Shown here piece by piece: positions 50,428 through 64,000 of a stretch of DNA of 64,000 bases. The stretch is from positions 124,001-188,000 of the forward strand of contig NW_002475923.1 in NCBI RefSeq assembly GCF_000189635.1, in the 5' to 3' direction. The notes below the pieces were generated by a model. That model saw only the letters and a list, made by a program, of their open reading frames with translations, did not search any database and had not been told where the DNA came from. Source of the stretch: Tetrahymena thermophila SB210. Taxonomy: Eukaryota > Ciliophora > Oligohymenophorea > Hymenostomatida > Tetrahymenidae. The first letter of the stretch is position 1, and each line of letters opens with the position of its first letter. The position numbers were made by a program, and so were the translations under genes.

Positions 50428-53400
50428 TCAGGATACTTATAAGTGAGGAAGCTTAACAGTCTTAATGGCTTTATAAATGTTATCCAAAGTGACAGGTTTA
50501 TCTATGTGGGCTTTAGCTCCTGACTAAAAGCTTCTTTGCCTATCTGATTCATCATTAAAAGCGGATACTATGATAATTGTTGTATATGGTATTTTTTTTT
50601 GTTCAATTAACCTTGTTATTGATTGTGTTGCCTCAAAACCATCCAGTACAGGCATGTTTATATCCATAAAAATGAGATCATAATTTTTTTTTTAAAGCAC
50701 TTTTTCGATAGCTTGTTGCCCATTGTAAGCCTCATCAAATACCAAATTGTTCACATTTTTAAGAATAGTTTTTAAAGCCATTATGTTAAATATTGTATCG
50801 TCAACGATCAGCAAGTTGGTTTTCTTCCAGATTAGCTAGTTTAGCATATCTAATTAGTAATTAGTTGTTGGACTAGATTTAGGAGTGCTGGTGTTGCCAA
50901 AATCAGCCATTTCATTATATTTTAAGCAAGAATAAGGTTAGATACTATCAAATTAATTTTCTGCTTTTAAATGAGCAGCTCTAAAAATTGCATTTTTCAA
51001 CACACTAGACTCATTCTAAGTTGATGCATCTAACTCTTACAAAATAGATAGCCTTGGCTGACTTATGCTATTCTTGCATATCCTATTATATTATTATGAA
51101 TCTTCTCTCTAGTTTTATAAGGTGTTAAAATTTAAATTTTATGACGTCGAAGCTTAGCTTTATTTAATAAACTAATCTCTTAGTTAATATTCTTGGAAAA
51201 TTTAAGCTTGAACGATTGTTTTATTACTGCTTATAGGAGTTGAAGATTACTCACTTGTCTACATTAAATTAAAGTTATGATTGAAATTGAATTGGTTATT
51301 TTAATATAAAATTTTTTAATGCTAAACAAGGGTTTTGCTCTTCTTTTTTAACTCGTTGGCATTATCTTCTTTTAAATTTAGATGTGTATCGCTTTATGTA
51401 TGATGTATAAATTGTTAGTTTGACCCACAATTATTGGCTGACAAGTTTTTTTCCTCTAGGATTTTTGTAGACATCAAAGGAATAGAAATTGCTTATTTCT
51501 TCTCAGAGCAGTCTTCTTCAGTACTAGTCAAATTATTGCATAGCTACTGAAACTCTAAAGAACATTATCTGTTATAAATGCTCTTTGGCTTTTGATCTTT
51601 AGCATTCAATTTGAATTTATTATTTTGTGGTATTTCATTGTTTAAAAGTATTTTCTATTTGCTTAAATTCAAAAAATTAATACTTTGATTATTTTATTTC
51701 TCATTGAAAATATCCTTTTTTGATGTTTCCATGCTGCTACTTGATTAGCTGCTATTTTTTTCTTTATTTTTGACCTAGTTTTATAAGTTGAACTGAGATT
51801 TACCGTTTAACGTTTCTTCCATATTCTGACTAGATATTTTAGTGAGAGGATTATTTTCTTCAAAATGAATTGATTTTTTCATATTAGTCAATGAGTTTCT
51901 TCTTAGTCTCTAATTCTCAATTAATTGGACATTTTAATTAGAATTCATAACCAACTCTTTTTCTGAAACATTCTTTTTCATTTGAATGTATTTTAAAGAC
52001 CTGAACTTTGGGAGTAAAATATCATCCTCTTAATTAAAAGGGTGCTTCTTGTAAATGCTAAAAGTGAAGCTACTTCCTTTACCTTTAAAACTTTCAATTT
52101 GAATAACCTTTTCACTCCCTAGCTAGCTGACTAATTTTCTACAAACAGCAAGACCGAGTCCAACACCTTTATTTATATTTAATAAGTTTAATTATTATTT
52201 TTCCGAAAAAAAAAATAAATATAAATAAATAAATATTTATTACCATGTCTTTTGTTTTAGCTGTTTATAATCATGTTACCGTATATTTTGAAAAGATTTT
52301 TTTTTGCCTCATCTGATATTCCAAGACCAGAATCTTGGACCTAAAAAAATAGATCGTTTGGCCTTGTTTCATCTTCAAATACATTAATCTTTACAAACCC
52401 TTAAAAAGTAAATTTCAAGGCATTCTAACACAAGTTTAGTAAAACTTATTCAATTCTTTGCTTATCATTAATGAGAATTTAGTTTACATCCTTGATAAAA
52501 ATGTGGAATTGAAGATCGATGTTTTTAGATTAAAACTGCTAATACAAGAGAGATTTAATGTTTAATAATAAATCTTATAAATAAAAAGATTAAAATGAAA
52601 GATGAAAAGGTCTGCTACTGCTAAGTCTTGAGTAATCTAGCAAATCATTTATCATATATAGTAAAAGTCTGCCACTATTTTGAGCAAGTTGAAGCTACTT
52701 TTATGCCTACTAAAGAGAATTGGACAATATAGCTGATTCAATCATAATCATTACAGCATTTAAAGGAGTTTTTAAATTGTGTGTAATAGAAGAAAGCATT
52801 TCATTTTTATAATTATTAACTTGCCTCATTCTTTCATTAACAACCTTTTAGCTAATATCACTCAATAAAACCATAACGGCTACTTCATCTTCCCACTTGC
52901 ACTTAACAATCTTGATGTCGAAGTGCATTTCATCAGGAATAAAAAGAAAATTTTTTTTGTCAAAATCTCTCCTTACTTTTGTGATAGATTCGAATTGCAT
53001 ATTCGGATCTGAATTAGCATTTACAGTATTCTAAGAATGATTGACATCTTTACCAAGTCTCTAAGCAACTTTCTTTAAATATAAAATAATTAAATTAGTT
53101 TTTATAAGCTAGTAATTCTCATTAAAAATAAGATAAAATAGAATTAAAAGTAAAATTTAATTGAAACCAATTAAAATTAAATATAAGAATGAATGATTAT
53201 TAAATTTAGATCTCTAAAAAATGATTTATTGATCATTTTTATGTATGTATATATTGTACATTCTCCTTAATTAAGACCCAGGGTTTTAAAACTTTTCCAA
53301 AAAATTTAGGTATTAATTAAATTTTCAAAAAATTTTTTTGAAAATATACTTTTTTAATTTTATTATAATATGGGGTATGCAAATTTATAATTTTCTAATT

Positions 53401-55333
53401 TATCAAATGCTTTTTTGTTTGTTTGTTTGTTTGTTTGTTTGTTTGTTTGTTTTGTTTCATCAATTTTTTTATCTTAAAATTTGTTTATAAATATTTTTAA
53501 ATCATGCTATGCTTAGTATTTTATAGATAACTATTATAAATTATATTTTTTATCTATTTCTAAAAAATTAATAAAGATTTTTGAATCTTTTTACATTTAA
53601 TGCTTTAATAATAAGGAGTTTGTTTTTGAAAGCTAATTTATAAGAATTAAATATATTTTAAGACAATTAATTACTAAATTGTGAAATTGCATTATACTTC
53701 CCGCTTTACTTCTAATATCTTGTACTTTAGTTTCCTTTTTTTCATCATTAATATTTATGTAATTTTAGCAGAGATTACTTTTATATGAGCTATCCTTTTT
53801 GATAGCTTTGTCAGCTTCCAAGATATTTTGCTTTTATAGATTTTCGTACTCCTGTATGAGAACTTTATTTTTCTTGTATATGCAGTTTAAATGAACTTCT
53901 TCATTTTGGTTAAAGTATTCGTCGTTGTGTCTCTTAGGTTAGTCTTATTTACACACTTTTATTTTTTAAAATTAGTCCCAAATAAACTAAAGAATGCATG
54001 TTTAAAACTCTTAATTTATGCTTGTTTATCTTTTTGTTTAACTAGAAAGTTTCCTTTTACTTCTAAATTCTTCACTACTGTAATTCAAAAAAAAAAAAAA
54101 TTAATTTAACTTTCCTCTGTTAAAAACTGACAAAGTGGGAAAACTTGGTTGAAAATTAATGAAAAAATTGTTATTTTAATAACATTTAATTCTATGGCTA
54201 GCACATAGTCTTTCAAATCAATTGATGATTTGATTAATTAATTAATAAATCAATTACCTCCCTTATGAGTTATCTCTAACAGCAGCTAGAGAGCCTTAGG
54301 AGAAGAGATAATTCATGTTTTTTTATAAAAATTCAAGATTTTCTGTAGCAAACTTGCGCTTGCAATGGGAATTAGCAAAAACTATTTTCATTTTTGAGTT
54401 GTTTGGATAAGGAAAAGTAGCATTATCGTATTAATTTGGAGTGTTATTATTCTATTCTTCATTTAATTTAGTCTACTTTTTCTAAGAATTTCTTTTAAAG
54501 AAAGAAAACAATGAGTTTATTTTTTATTTAACACTTTTTTTGATGGAAGATCCTTGGTGTGGTTGTGAGAAATTATTTTCTCTGAGTTTTGCCACGAAAA
54601 TTGAAGAAGGAACTGTATTTTCTAGTAAATCTTTAAAGGCTTTGTTTTCTTCCCTCTTTAGATATAGCTTGTAAAAAAGGTCTCTTTCGAATTTTTCTTT
54701 CATGTAGAACAATATAAAAAATAGTACTATACTCACATAGAATATAGGATAATATGTAAATGCTTTAACTATGGAAGAATTTGCTCTTAAAGTATAATGA
54801 ATAATGGCTGTTTCTACAAGGAGTGCTTTGTAATACCATTTGTGCAAAGCGCAGGCTAAAATATAAATTAAACACATTGATAGTAATCCTAAGGTAAAAA
54901 AGTAACCTTGAAGGTCATCGGATCTATCATTTTAATATATACGGGTCATTACAAATGTTTCCATAAAAATTACTTCGAAGGAGAGAAAGCATATGCACTA
55001 TAATATTTACACAATGTAAAAATGCTTTCTTAGCTTTATTAATAACAAACAATTGACAAACGAGTAAACGAATTCGATTATAGCGCCACTAAGATCTTTG
55101 AAAAAAAAGTATTATATCAAGCCAATTACAATTTAGTACAAAATGACAGCAAAGCTTACTAAAATAGAAAACTTCTTATTTTGATCAATTGAGTTAACTT
55201 AATAAGACTTTTCTACCTTTTCTTTTTTAAACTCCAATTTGAATAACTTCAAATAATTGCTGCTGCTTAGTAGCCAAGATAATGATTGTTAATCGTTTTC
55301 ATTATGTACTATGCTTTATTATGCCTCTTGCAT
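50428..55333 (-). CDS. Hybrid membrane sensor histidine kinase with C-terminal receiver
   Basis: ATG chosen at 55333 (MQEAQQSIVHNEND), though the frame is open about 100 nt further up; TGA 50430-50428. About six membrane segments (about 55150-54650), for example FSILVSFAVILYQIVIGLI. A long linker follows, with a large intron (about 53090-53670) holding a GTTT repeat. A PAS-like region leads to the HisKA box SITHNLKTPLN (His codon at 52779-52781). The ATPase has the N box LNLCQNALKFT, then DSGLGIS and GVGLGLAV. A Q/S-rich linker of about 300 residues precedes the receiver: NLLIVDDT, phospho-acceptor Asp in FMDINMPVLDG (50662-50664) and DKPV. All catalytic residues are present, so a working two-component phosphorelay to an unseen HPt protein is expected. 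The stimulus is unknown. Confidence 0.88.
53414..53457. repeat. GTTT microsatellite in histidine-kinase intron
   Basis: About ten GTTT units, the last irregular, within the intron at about 53090-53670. Confidence 0.95.
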
Positions 55334-58300
55334 AATTAAAAGACCTTCAAAAAATATTAAACTCTTGCAAAACGATTCTTTAAGTTGCTATTTTTTCTCT
55401 AATTCGAATGCTATTGAGTTGAATTATCTATTTTTATTGACTAACTATCACAGGCTTTGTAGAGAATATGATAGTTATTAATATTATTTTCCCTTTTTCT
55501 ATCAACCAAATTAATAAAATTAGATTTATTACTTCTATTTGCTATGCTTAATAATATCTTCTTAAATTATAAGAATTACTAAATAAATTAATTTTTTGCT
55601 ACTGATTTGTTAAATATTGCTGCTTAATGATTCTTTTTTTAAAAAAAAAGATTGATTTATTTCTTTCTTTCTGATTTTATATTTAATTTATCTATCCTAA
55701 ACTATAAAATACCAAATTCAATTTACATGAAAAAAAGCGATCAATAAATTAATCAATGAATAAATCAAGCAAACAATGCACTTTTCAAGTATTTTGAATT
55801 TTTATTAATCAAGCAATTTATCTATTTTGCTAAAAAAACTAGCAAGTAAAAATATAAAATTTGTATTCTTATATTTATCTATCAGAATATTCAATCATAT
55901 ATAATTAATAAAATACCTAAATTTTTCATAACATGAATTTATGAATAAATTTAATTTACTAAATTTATTTTTAATTTACTTTTTAAGCCTATCAAAAAAA
56001 AGTTATTCATAATCACAGCTTATCTTGTATGAATTCGTTTTCCCAAAGTTTATTAGGCAAAAAATCTAAATAAAATAGCACTCATACATGTTTAAACATA
56101 GCAAGAACTGTGATTTACTGCAAGATAATAAAGACTGTGAAGAAAAAAATTAATTTGCTCAAAAATCTAATTTATATCATTTTTAATATGAAATAAGAAA
56201 ATTGAAATGTACATTAATAATTTATCTTTACTAAATATATATATGTAATAAAAACTATAATTAATAAACTAACCAGTAAATATTTAAAATGATCATTTAC
56301 CATCAAAGTTAACTAAAAACTATGTTAAAATGGAATACTTCTAGTACTAGCTGTAGCTCATATCCTGCATAAAAACTATTTAATAACTTAGCTTTCCTTT
56401 ATGATTTTATTACTGTTGATAAATTAGCGGCTAGTGGTATTAATATTTAAATAGATTTTAATTCAGTGAGTAAATTAAGATAAATATCAATCATTATTAA
56501 TTAATTAAAAATTAAAAAGTATAACTTTATGAATATTAAGTCAATTCAAATACTATTTTCCCTTCAAATTAAGTAATTGGCAAGAATATTACTAAGGTTT
56601 TAATTACAAAACAATTTTTTATGCAAAGTATTTATTTAAAACAAATTAAAATTTTGCAAAAAGCCATGCTTACCAATAAAAAATGATAATAATTTCATTA
56701 ATTATTAATTTAGATTGACAGAAAAAATTTAATTTAAAAAAGCATTAATAATTCTCATGAAAAAAATATTATTTTTAAGTATTAATTTGACTTATTTTTA
56801 TAAATAATATCACCTACAAAATTCTTATCTTAATTTACTTCTGAAACTATTTTGTTTACATTAAACTCTCTTCCTGTGTGTTAATTTTTTTTAATACTCT
56901 ATTTTTGTTAAATTTTTTGAAACTTTAACTTACATTTATTTTAGTAAGTCAATGTTTAGATTACTTTTATACTATAAAAATTTTCTTTTTAGACAGTAAA
57001 TAATTAATTGTTAAATAATATATTATCCTAGAGTAATAACTTGAAATTGCATTCAATAAGTTTTTGTCTTTATTACTCAAACGAAAAAATTACAAAATTT
57101 CATTTTAGTATTTCACAAATAATTAAATGAAAAAAATAATGTAAATAGTAAAAGCTCAATTTGTGTTAAATTAAAAAGATAAACAAATATCTTTCGTTAA
57201 TGAAAAAAATTTTTGCCTTAATCTAAAATTATAAAGTTTAGTGTGCTTTAATTTTCATGTTTTTTATTATATAAATATGATATTTTATAAAAAATAAAAA
57301 ATATTGAACAAACTAATCAAATTTGTTGTAAAAATAATTGTTTTAATATTTAAATTAGAAAATGAAAATAAAATTTTTATGCTATTTATATTTTATGATG
57401 CTTATATTTTACAATTATTTTAATTATTTATGCAAATACTATCGAATAGCTAATATAAATTATTAAATAATAGAGCAAAAAATTTAATATTTTTATCATT
57501 TATTTTAATTAAATATTTATCATAAATATGATTTATTTAAATATTTTATTTTTATATTAGTTTACTTTTAAATTGTGAAATCTTACCTTACTTACTCATA
57601 ATATATTATTTATTTCAATTTGTTATTTTTTAATTCTTACATGATAATTGAATTTGATCAAACTATTTTAATGGTGCAATTATTTTTTCTTAACAAAATA
57701 CTATCAATTGAAATTAAAAATTAGATTACTATAAAATCTAATCAAGGAAATTTAAAATACAAAATTACATCAATTATTTTATAGGATTTTTAATCCTTAT
57801 AACAATAAAGCTTTAATTAGGATAACCAGGGACAGAAGATATTGGTATTAGTAGCTTGACTATGAATAATTACTAATTACATTAATTTTTATTTTAATTC
57901 ATTTCAGTTCATCTAGCTAAGATTTAGTTTAATAAGGATTTAGTAAGTAATTTATGCAAATTATAAATTAATTTATAATTTAAACTTACTTGGTGATATA
58001 TTTAGATTATATAGATTTTATTTAATAATTTTATTTTAAAATTTTTTATAGTTTATTTAGTTTTTTATATTTAATTAATTTCTTTCTCACCTAAAAGAAA
58101 GATATTTAATTACATCTAAATTTTATAAATTAGATCTTTAATATTTTTAAAATCTAATATACAACTATATTTTAAAAATGTAAATCATAAACATTATTGA
58201 TGGATAAAAAAATAATATTTAGAACTAAAATTTAATTAAAACAAGCTTTAAATTAAACTAATCACTCTTATTTTTAAAAAATTGTAGAATTAAAAAGCAA

Positions 58301-59820
58301 TTTAAAAAATTTTAATTATTCTTTAATTTTTTATTTGTCTAAAGAATTTAAAAATGAATTTTTTATAAATTAAAGATGTTAAACCTTTAATATTTGCAAA
58401 AGGAAAAGCTGATCACATGAAAAAATAATAGCATTACTCACTGATTTAACTTAAATAAATTATATAATAATATTTATTAAGGTCATTTTATTATATACAA
58501 AACTTATAAATTCAACCATAAATTAAATTTATAATTTAAATTTACATTAAAAATTGATGTGTTTTTATTTCTTAAATATTATTTAAATATTTTACATTTC
58601 TTATTAATTAAAGTTTGAAACTTAAATATAATTCATATTTTTCAAAATATTTTTTAATTCAAAATTTTCTAATGTTAATATTTTATTTATGAATAATGTA
58701 GGAAAATATCATTTTATCACTCTTTTTTATCAAGTTTCTAAATTATGCTATAGTTATTTTTCTTGTATTTAATAAATAAATCTTAATTCTATTTTTCTTG
58801 AATTAAGTTTTAAATAATAAAGAAAAATTCAAAATAATTTTTATGCATCTTTCAAAATTTAATATTCTTTAAAATGCTCAAATTTCTACGAATTTTATCA
58901 GTGAAAAAACATAAAATTAAAATTATAAGCTAGTAGTAATGTTTATTTTATTTAGTTGATATTGAGCAAAAAAAAATTATTTAATTTATTTTCTCATTTA
59001 AAAAATTTTTAAATTATAATTTTATTAATACGATTTAAATTTATTTTTAAAAATATTCTTTAAAATTTAATTGTAATAATTCTAATAAATTAAATTCATA
59101 AATTTAACATAATTATAAAAGCTAAAATTGTTTTAAAAAAATAAAATTGCTTCTATTAAAAGATTAAATTAAAAAAAATATTTGTTTATAGCTTTATTGA
59201 TACCTTAAATTAAATGAGGAAACATTAAAATTGTTTTTTATTTTTTGATTTTCATTTGAAAGAATTTAAACACCTAAAAATATATTTTTATTTATTTATT
59301 CTATTTTATTTTACTAAGTTATATTTTTAGAAAACTATAAAAAAAATTCACATCTTATTATTTAAAGATAGATAAATTGACAAATAGATAAATAGATGAG
59401 ATATAGAGTAAAAGGAAAAATTTATACTTTTTATTAAAGATAAGAAAAAATATCTGGTTAATATTTAATTATATATTTAAGCTTAATTTTTATAAATAAG
59501 CAATCAAAATAATTTGTTTCGAAGTAAATATGTCTAATATCTAGCAAATAATATAGAAATAGTTTGGTTAAAGTACTTACACAGGAAGGGAGTATTAAGA
59601 TAAAGGCAAAGAAGCATAACACTAGCAGCTTATCACAAAAAAAATATATGATAGACTTCAAAATAAGATAAAGCAGAACAATATAGTTTATTTAAGTAAT
59701 TATACTAATATTAATTCAAGGCAGTAGCAGCAGCAGCTACATTAACAAAAATAGCTTTAACAAAATTCAGTTTCGTGTAAAAAATCAAATCTTATTCATT
59801 AAAATGAATATTATTAAGGG
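55334..59820. other. Long AT-rich intergenic region between divergent genes
   Basis: 4.5 kb, the largest gap here, between the histidine kinase (-) and TPR gene (+), so promoters of both lie at its ends. Slightly less A/T at 55990-56150, 56330-56430 and 57785-57870, but no RNA family, box C/D pair or coding frame could be supported. On the plus strand the TPR frame is open from about 59720 (Q-rich), so an earlier start or exon is possible. Confidence 0.55.
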
Positions 59821-62800
59821 ATGCCTTAACAATAACAGCAAACATAAACAAATTCAATATTAAAAAATGCAAATTCAATAGGGAATTAGAGTACATAAAT
59901 TCTAAAGCAAAGTGGTTAATATAATTAATAATAGATATTAGATTAATACAATTATACTGTGTAGCAAAGCATATAAATGCTTAGCAAGTATGACAGATAA
60001 TTAAAATAGAAAACAAATAGAAATTAGAATTGTAATAGCACATAAACAGGATAAAGTTTTTTTTCAACTAAGCCATGCTCTGCAAGAACAAACTTACATA
60101 CTAGGACTTAGTCTCTTGCAGCCGCTAATAACAATATTAATAATAATATTTAAGAATCAAATAATAATTTTAGCTATTGTTCTCCTAGGATTGTAAAAGA
60201 AAATAACAGCATTGTATCTTCAGCTCGGTCTTTGGCGACACCAGCTATGAATATTTAGAAAAAAGAATAAACATTAATTATGCATCAAGAGGATTTGGAA
60301 AAATAAAGCTAATTAGTTCTCCTTGCTTAGAGCCAAACAAAATTAAAAGGAAATATTTTTAAAGAAAATTCAGAACAGGAATAAATTAAGATTACACCTT
60401 TTCTTGAAGAAAGAATATTCAATGAAAAACCTTTATCAAGAGCATCATCTGCTCATTCAATAAATTTATAAAATAATTTAAACCGAGAGCAATAAATAAG
60501 AACTCATTCTCAAAAAACTAGAATTTCTTAGCAGGAAACGAGACCACAGTCTTCTTTTTCTTAAAATAGATCCTTAATTTTCAACAGCTCTTAAATTTAA
60601 ACTTTTAACGAATAAATGTACAAAAAGAACAATTACGTTAAAGAAGAAGAAGAGCACAGTAATAGTTAAAGTGGGAATCAATAAAATTAAGAAGAGAAAC
60701 AAACATAGTTGCACTCTAGGAATAACCTAAAGTCAGCTAATTTAAGTAGGAGAAGTTAAAATAACTTGAGGAATAACAATTCTTAGTCATTTACTACTCT
60801 AAATCTAGAATAAGATAAAAAGGATATTAATAATACATAGCAAAAACCTAATTAGCAGTTGAATGTAAAAAGCATATCTCTTAATAGTAAGCTGACACTA
60901 GAGGAAAAGCAAGAATAGTATAAGCTAAAGAGGAAGAAACAGTCAGATATTTTACCATTTTTAGACTACAAAGGTGATTAAAGTCTTAAATATTTACATA
61001 TGTACTTATATTTAAATAAGAATGAAATATTGAATATGATTTATAATTTTGCTGAATATTCCGTGTAATTAGAAGATGCTGTGTGGGAAATTATTACGAA
61101 GGCGGTAGAAACAACCTAACTAAAGATTCTAGCTAAAATACTCATTTTTGTGGGAGAGATTGAAATAGCAGTAGGAAATTTAGACAAGGCTGCATATTTC
61201 TTAAATTAAGCAAGAATTTGTTGCGAGATGAACAAAGGTTCAGATTACTTAAAATCATAAGCATATTAACTAATTGGAGATATTTGTATCTATTAAACGA
61301 AATACAGTGAATCCCTCCTTTTTTATAAAAAATCTCTATAATATGCATGGTATTGTAATGCAAGAGATCAAGAAATAGATCTCTATGATAAGCTAGGCAT
61401 TGCTTACTATTACCTGCAAGAACTAAAAAAAAGTTCAGTTTTTCATCAAAGATCTATGGTTGCTGATTATGAAGACATTGATTCTCATTTAAGAAGAATA
61501 TCATATGAAGTTACACACGAGATACGTAAAAATCAAAAGGAAGATCAACAGCAAATTAACTATGTTATTTTTGCTCACCTTTCTTTGCCATTAAATTTAG
61601 CACAAATGGACTTTTATCAGTCACCGAAACATGCTAATAATGGCTTAATAAGTTCAAACAATTATCAATTGTAAAATGAGTAGTATAGAAGTGATTTAGG
61701 CTATAAAAAAGAATAGAAACTGCTGTTCACATCACTGAATAAAAAATCTTCAGCAAATAATACAAATGTTGGATTAGTCAACAATGACGTCACACTCATT
61801 TCTAATACATCAATGATTATAGATTCCGTCAATTACAAGTCGCAACATCATTCTCATTCATCTCGTCGCCCTTCTACTTCAATTAAGCAAACAAAGCAAA
61901 CGCCTCATTATTAACAGAAGTAAATTATTCATTTTTTTTAATTTTATAAATTTTTCAGTTACTTCTTAAACTATAATATTTCTATATTAAAAAGAAGAAT
62001 GCATACTGATATGATAAAATATTAATTTTTTAAAATGTTTGCCCTTTTAAAGAATAATTCAATTTTATTTACAGCAGTAATTATAAATTTAACTGTAAAC
62101 ATCCAAAAATAATTCATTAAATTTAAACAGAAAATATTTGATTAGTTTACCTCTCCATCAAAATTCTAAATTTATTAAATTTTGTGTACTTTAATACCCC
62201 TTCACACAATTTTTAAAAAAGAGAGAGAGAATCATTACGACACCTTTGTATATAAAATACAGTTATAATGATGACATATTTCTTTCGAAATAATTTTAAC
62301 TTTCAAGTGGATACCATTCAAATAAAAAATCACATACTCCTTCAATACTTTATCAACTATAACTTTGAAATAAAAGTTAGTTAAAATAAAATAAAGAATT
62401 TATTGATTGATTGTAAAATGTGCAATTTAAAAAGATATGAACAGTGTTTTTGTTTATTTAGTGAGGGGTCGTAGATCAATTATAAATAATCAAGCCCCAT
62501 AGCTAATAAATTTATTGACTTTTTTTCGATTATTAAATAATATATTTAATTGCATACTATGAATTAGTGAATTTGAGTAATTTAGCTTAATTATGATCAA
62601 CATAAATTGACTAAATATTGATTTTGGTTTTTTAAAGCTTTATATATATTTATTTATTATAAAGGCAATCTTTTCTTGATGAGGAAGAATACCAATACGA
62701 TACGCCTAGATAAAAAGACGAGGAGGAGGATTGGCTTCAACACGAAGGAACTGCTAGAATGAAAAAACAACTCTACGATAAAGCTACTGTTGATAGCATC

Positions 62801-63289
62801 ATAGAAAACCTCCTGAAAGAAAATGACTTCATATTCTAAATGTCTACTCCGAAGCACTCTGCAAAATTAGAAAACTCATAATAATAAGAAAATAGCAAAT
62901 TCCGTATTCACCGAGAAAAGTACGAGAATAGCAACTTGAACAAGGTTAATTATGATTTTAAGAGCTTTGGAGTTATCAGCAACAGCCAAAGCTAAAGAAA
63001 ATTTGATGATATAACACTTTACAAATTTCCTCTTGAAAAAAAAATAGAAATACTGAAGAGTTAAAATTTTGATTTAAATCAGGTTTGGCACCGCATTAAC
63101 AGGGCAGTGGCATCTTCATAAAGATTTAACCAGCAGCTCAATGACAGGATTCGAGTGAATTAGAACACTCCAAACAGGTGTGCAGCCAATTATAAAAGTT
63201 TTCCAAAAATTACATTCAATAAAATAAAGAATATCTATGAAAAATTGCTTAACGAGTTTGAAGTACGTAATGATAATGCGAATTAGTGA
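59821..63289 (+). CDS. Q/N-rich protein with tetratricopeptide repeats
   Basis: Exon 1 59821-61919 (699 codons plus 2 nt) and exon 2 62665-63289 join across a 745-nt intron into 908 codons including TGA 63287-63289. The N-terminal about 400 residues are Q/N/S-rich and disordered (MPQQQQQTQTNS). From about 61120 three TPR-like helical pairs are visible: ILIFVGEIEIAVGNLDKAAY, YQLIGDICIYQTKYSESLLF, LYDKLGIAYYYLQELKKSSV. TPRs form protein-docking grooves. Exon 2 is highly charged (SFLDEEEYQYDTPRQKDEEE) with further helical text. The linkage of exon 2 rests on matching phase only; unspliced, the frame would end at TGA 62269-62271, or exon 2 could be a separate gene. The start may also lie upstream. 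Confidence 0.7.
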
Positions 63290-64000
63290 CGAAATATGTT
63301 CATAGTTCATATTAATTCCTTTTTATAAACGCCAAGCATACTGCTTAATATAATAATTAAATTAACTAAACTGATTCAACTATATATAAATAATATACAT
63401 TAACAAAGCAATAATAATCAATTATTTATCAAAAATCAATCAATCAATAGATCAATCATCTTTTTGATTTCTGTAATTTTTAACTCGCTATATTATTAAT
63501 TACATCTCCATCTTTTATATTAAAATTTTACTAATTATAAATTTTGTAGATAGTTGATACCATAATGATTTATATTAATTGTAATACATTTTAAAACTTA
63601 ATAATTAATTATATTAGAAATAGTATAAATTATTTTAAAAATATTTCCTAATTAAATCCATCTCTTTACTTCTTGCTAGTTAGTTAGATAGATAGATAGC
63701 TAGCTAGCTAAGTAAGTATTATCCACCAATCAAATTTTTTTCTAATTAAATACTTACTAATTGTAGAAATCTTATTTTTTATGTGTGTAATTTAATCAAC
63801 ACAAACCAACTTTTTAGATAATTAAATTGAACTAATTTCATGCAAATTATCTGTCTTTAGCATTTCTTAAATTTTTCAAGAAGATAAAAATAATTTAGAA
63901 TCAAATAAATATTTTGTATAAATTTATTTGTATTTTTTTTTTAAATAAAATTATTTTAAAATTAATTAGTGTAAATTTTCTCAATAATAATTTTAAATTG
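63290..64000. other. AT-rich region at right edge
   Basis: Contains a short GATA/GCTA tandem stretch at about 63677-63715. No gene supported. Confidence 0.6.

Overview
The window reads as macronuclear-type DNA of an oligohymenophorean ciliate, most like Tetrahymena. It is extremely AT-rich. TAA and TAG sit in frame throughout obvious protein families and must read as glutamine, with TGA the only stop. The clearest cases are the conserved Q of the KQNRP block of ribosomal protein eL39 (TAA at 12129-12131) and the conserved Q of QTPKV in eS30. Introns are GT(A)...AG, mostly about 45-90 nt with a few of 0.4-1 kb, which fits Tetrahymena better than Paramecium (20-30 nt). All gene models were built by hand with this code. 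Several were checked by exon lengths summing to whole codons.

Layout. 1-1014 (+): 3' part of an eIF2-alpha-kinase-like (PEK/GCN2) protein kinase. 2153-2848 (-): membrane-anchored Atg8-like protein ending in KIEL. 3856-8758 (-): 1,267-aa protein with four C2-like modules. 9960-10785 (-): DHHC palmitoyltransferase. 12002-12708 (+): ribosomal protein eL39. 14324-15768 (-): coiled-coil protein. 16116-17506 (-): NCBP3-like RNA-binding protein with an RS tail. 18792-22916 (-): OSCA/TMEM63-like channel with an intronic minisatellite. 23258-30797 (-): Q/N-rich protein of about 2,000 aa. 31288-33879 (+): N-terminally acylatable LRR protein interrupted by a 470-bp hAT-like MITE. 34457-35503 (+): Kv-beta-type aldo-keto reductase. 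36789-37582 (-): ribosomal protein eS30. 39000-41229 (+): decayed membrane-protein remnant followed by a degenerate pogo/CENP-B-type transposase. 44566-45947 (-): unknown Q-rich protein with a revealing splice choice. 47444-49478 (-): secreted SET-like protein. 50428-55333 (-): hybrid histidine kinase. 59821-63289 (+): TPR protein.

There are no operons. Genes are single units separated by about 0.3-4.5 kb of nearly pure AT. No tRNA, rRNA or CRISPR was recognised. The two items most worth follow-up are the Atg8-like protein, which replaces the lipidation glycine with a transmembrane anchor, a glycosylatable tail and an ER-retrieval-like terminus, and the MITE with a perfect 8-bp target duplication whose precise removal restores the LRR reading frame.
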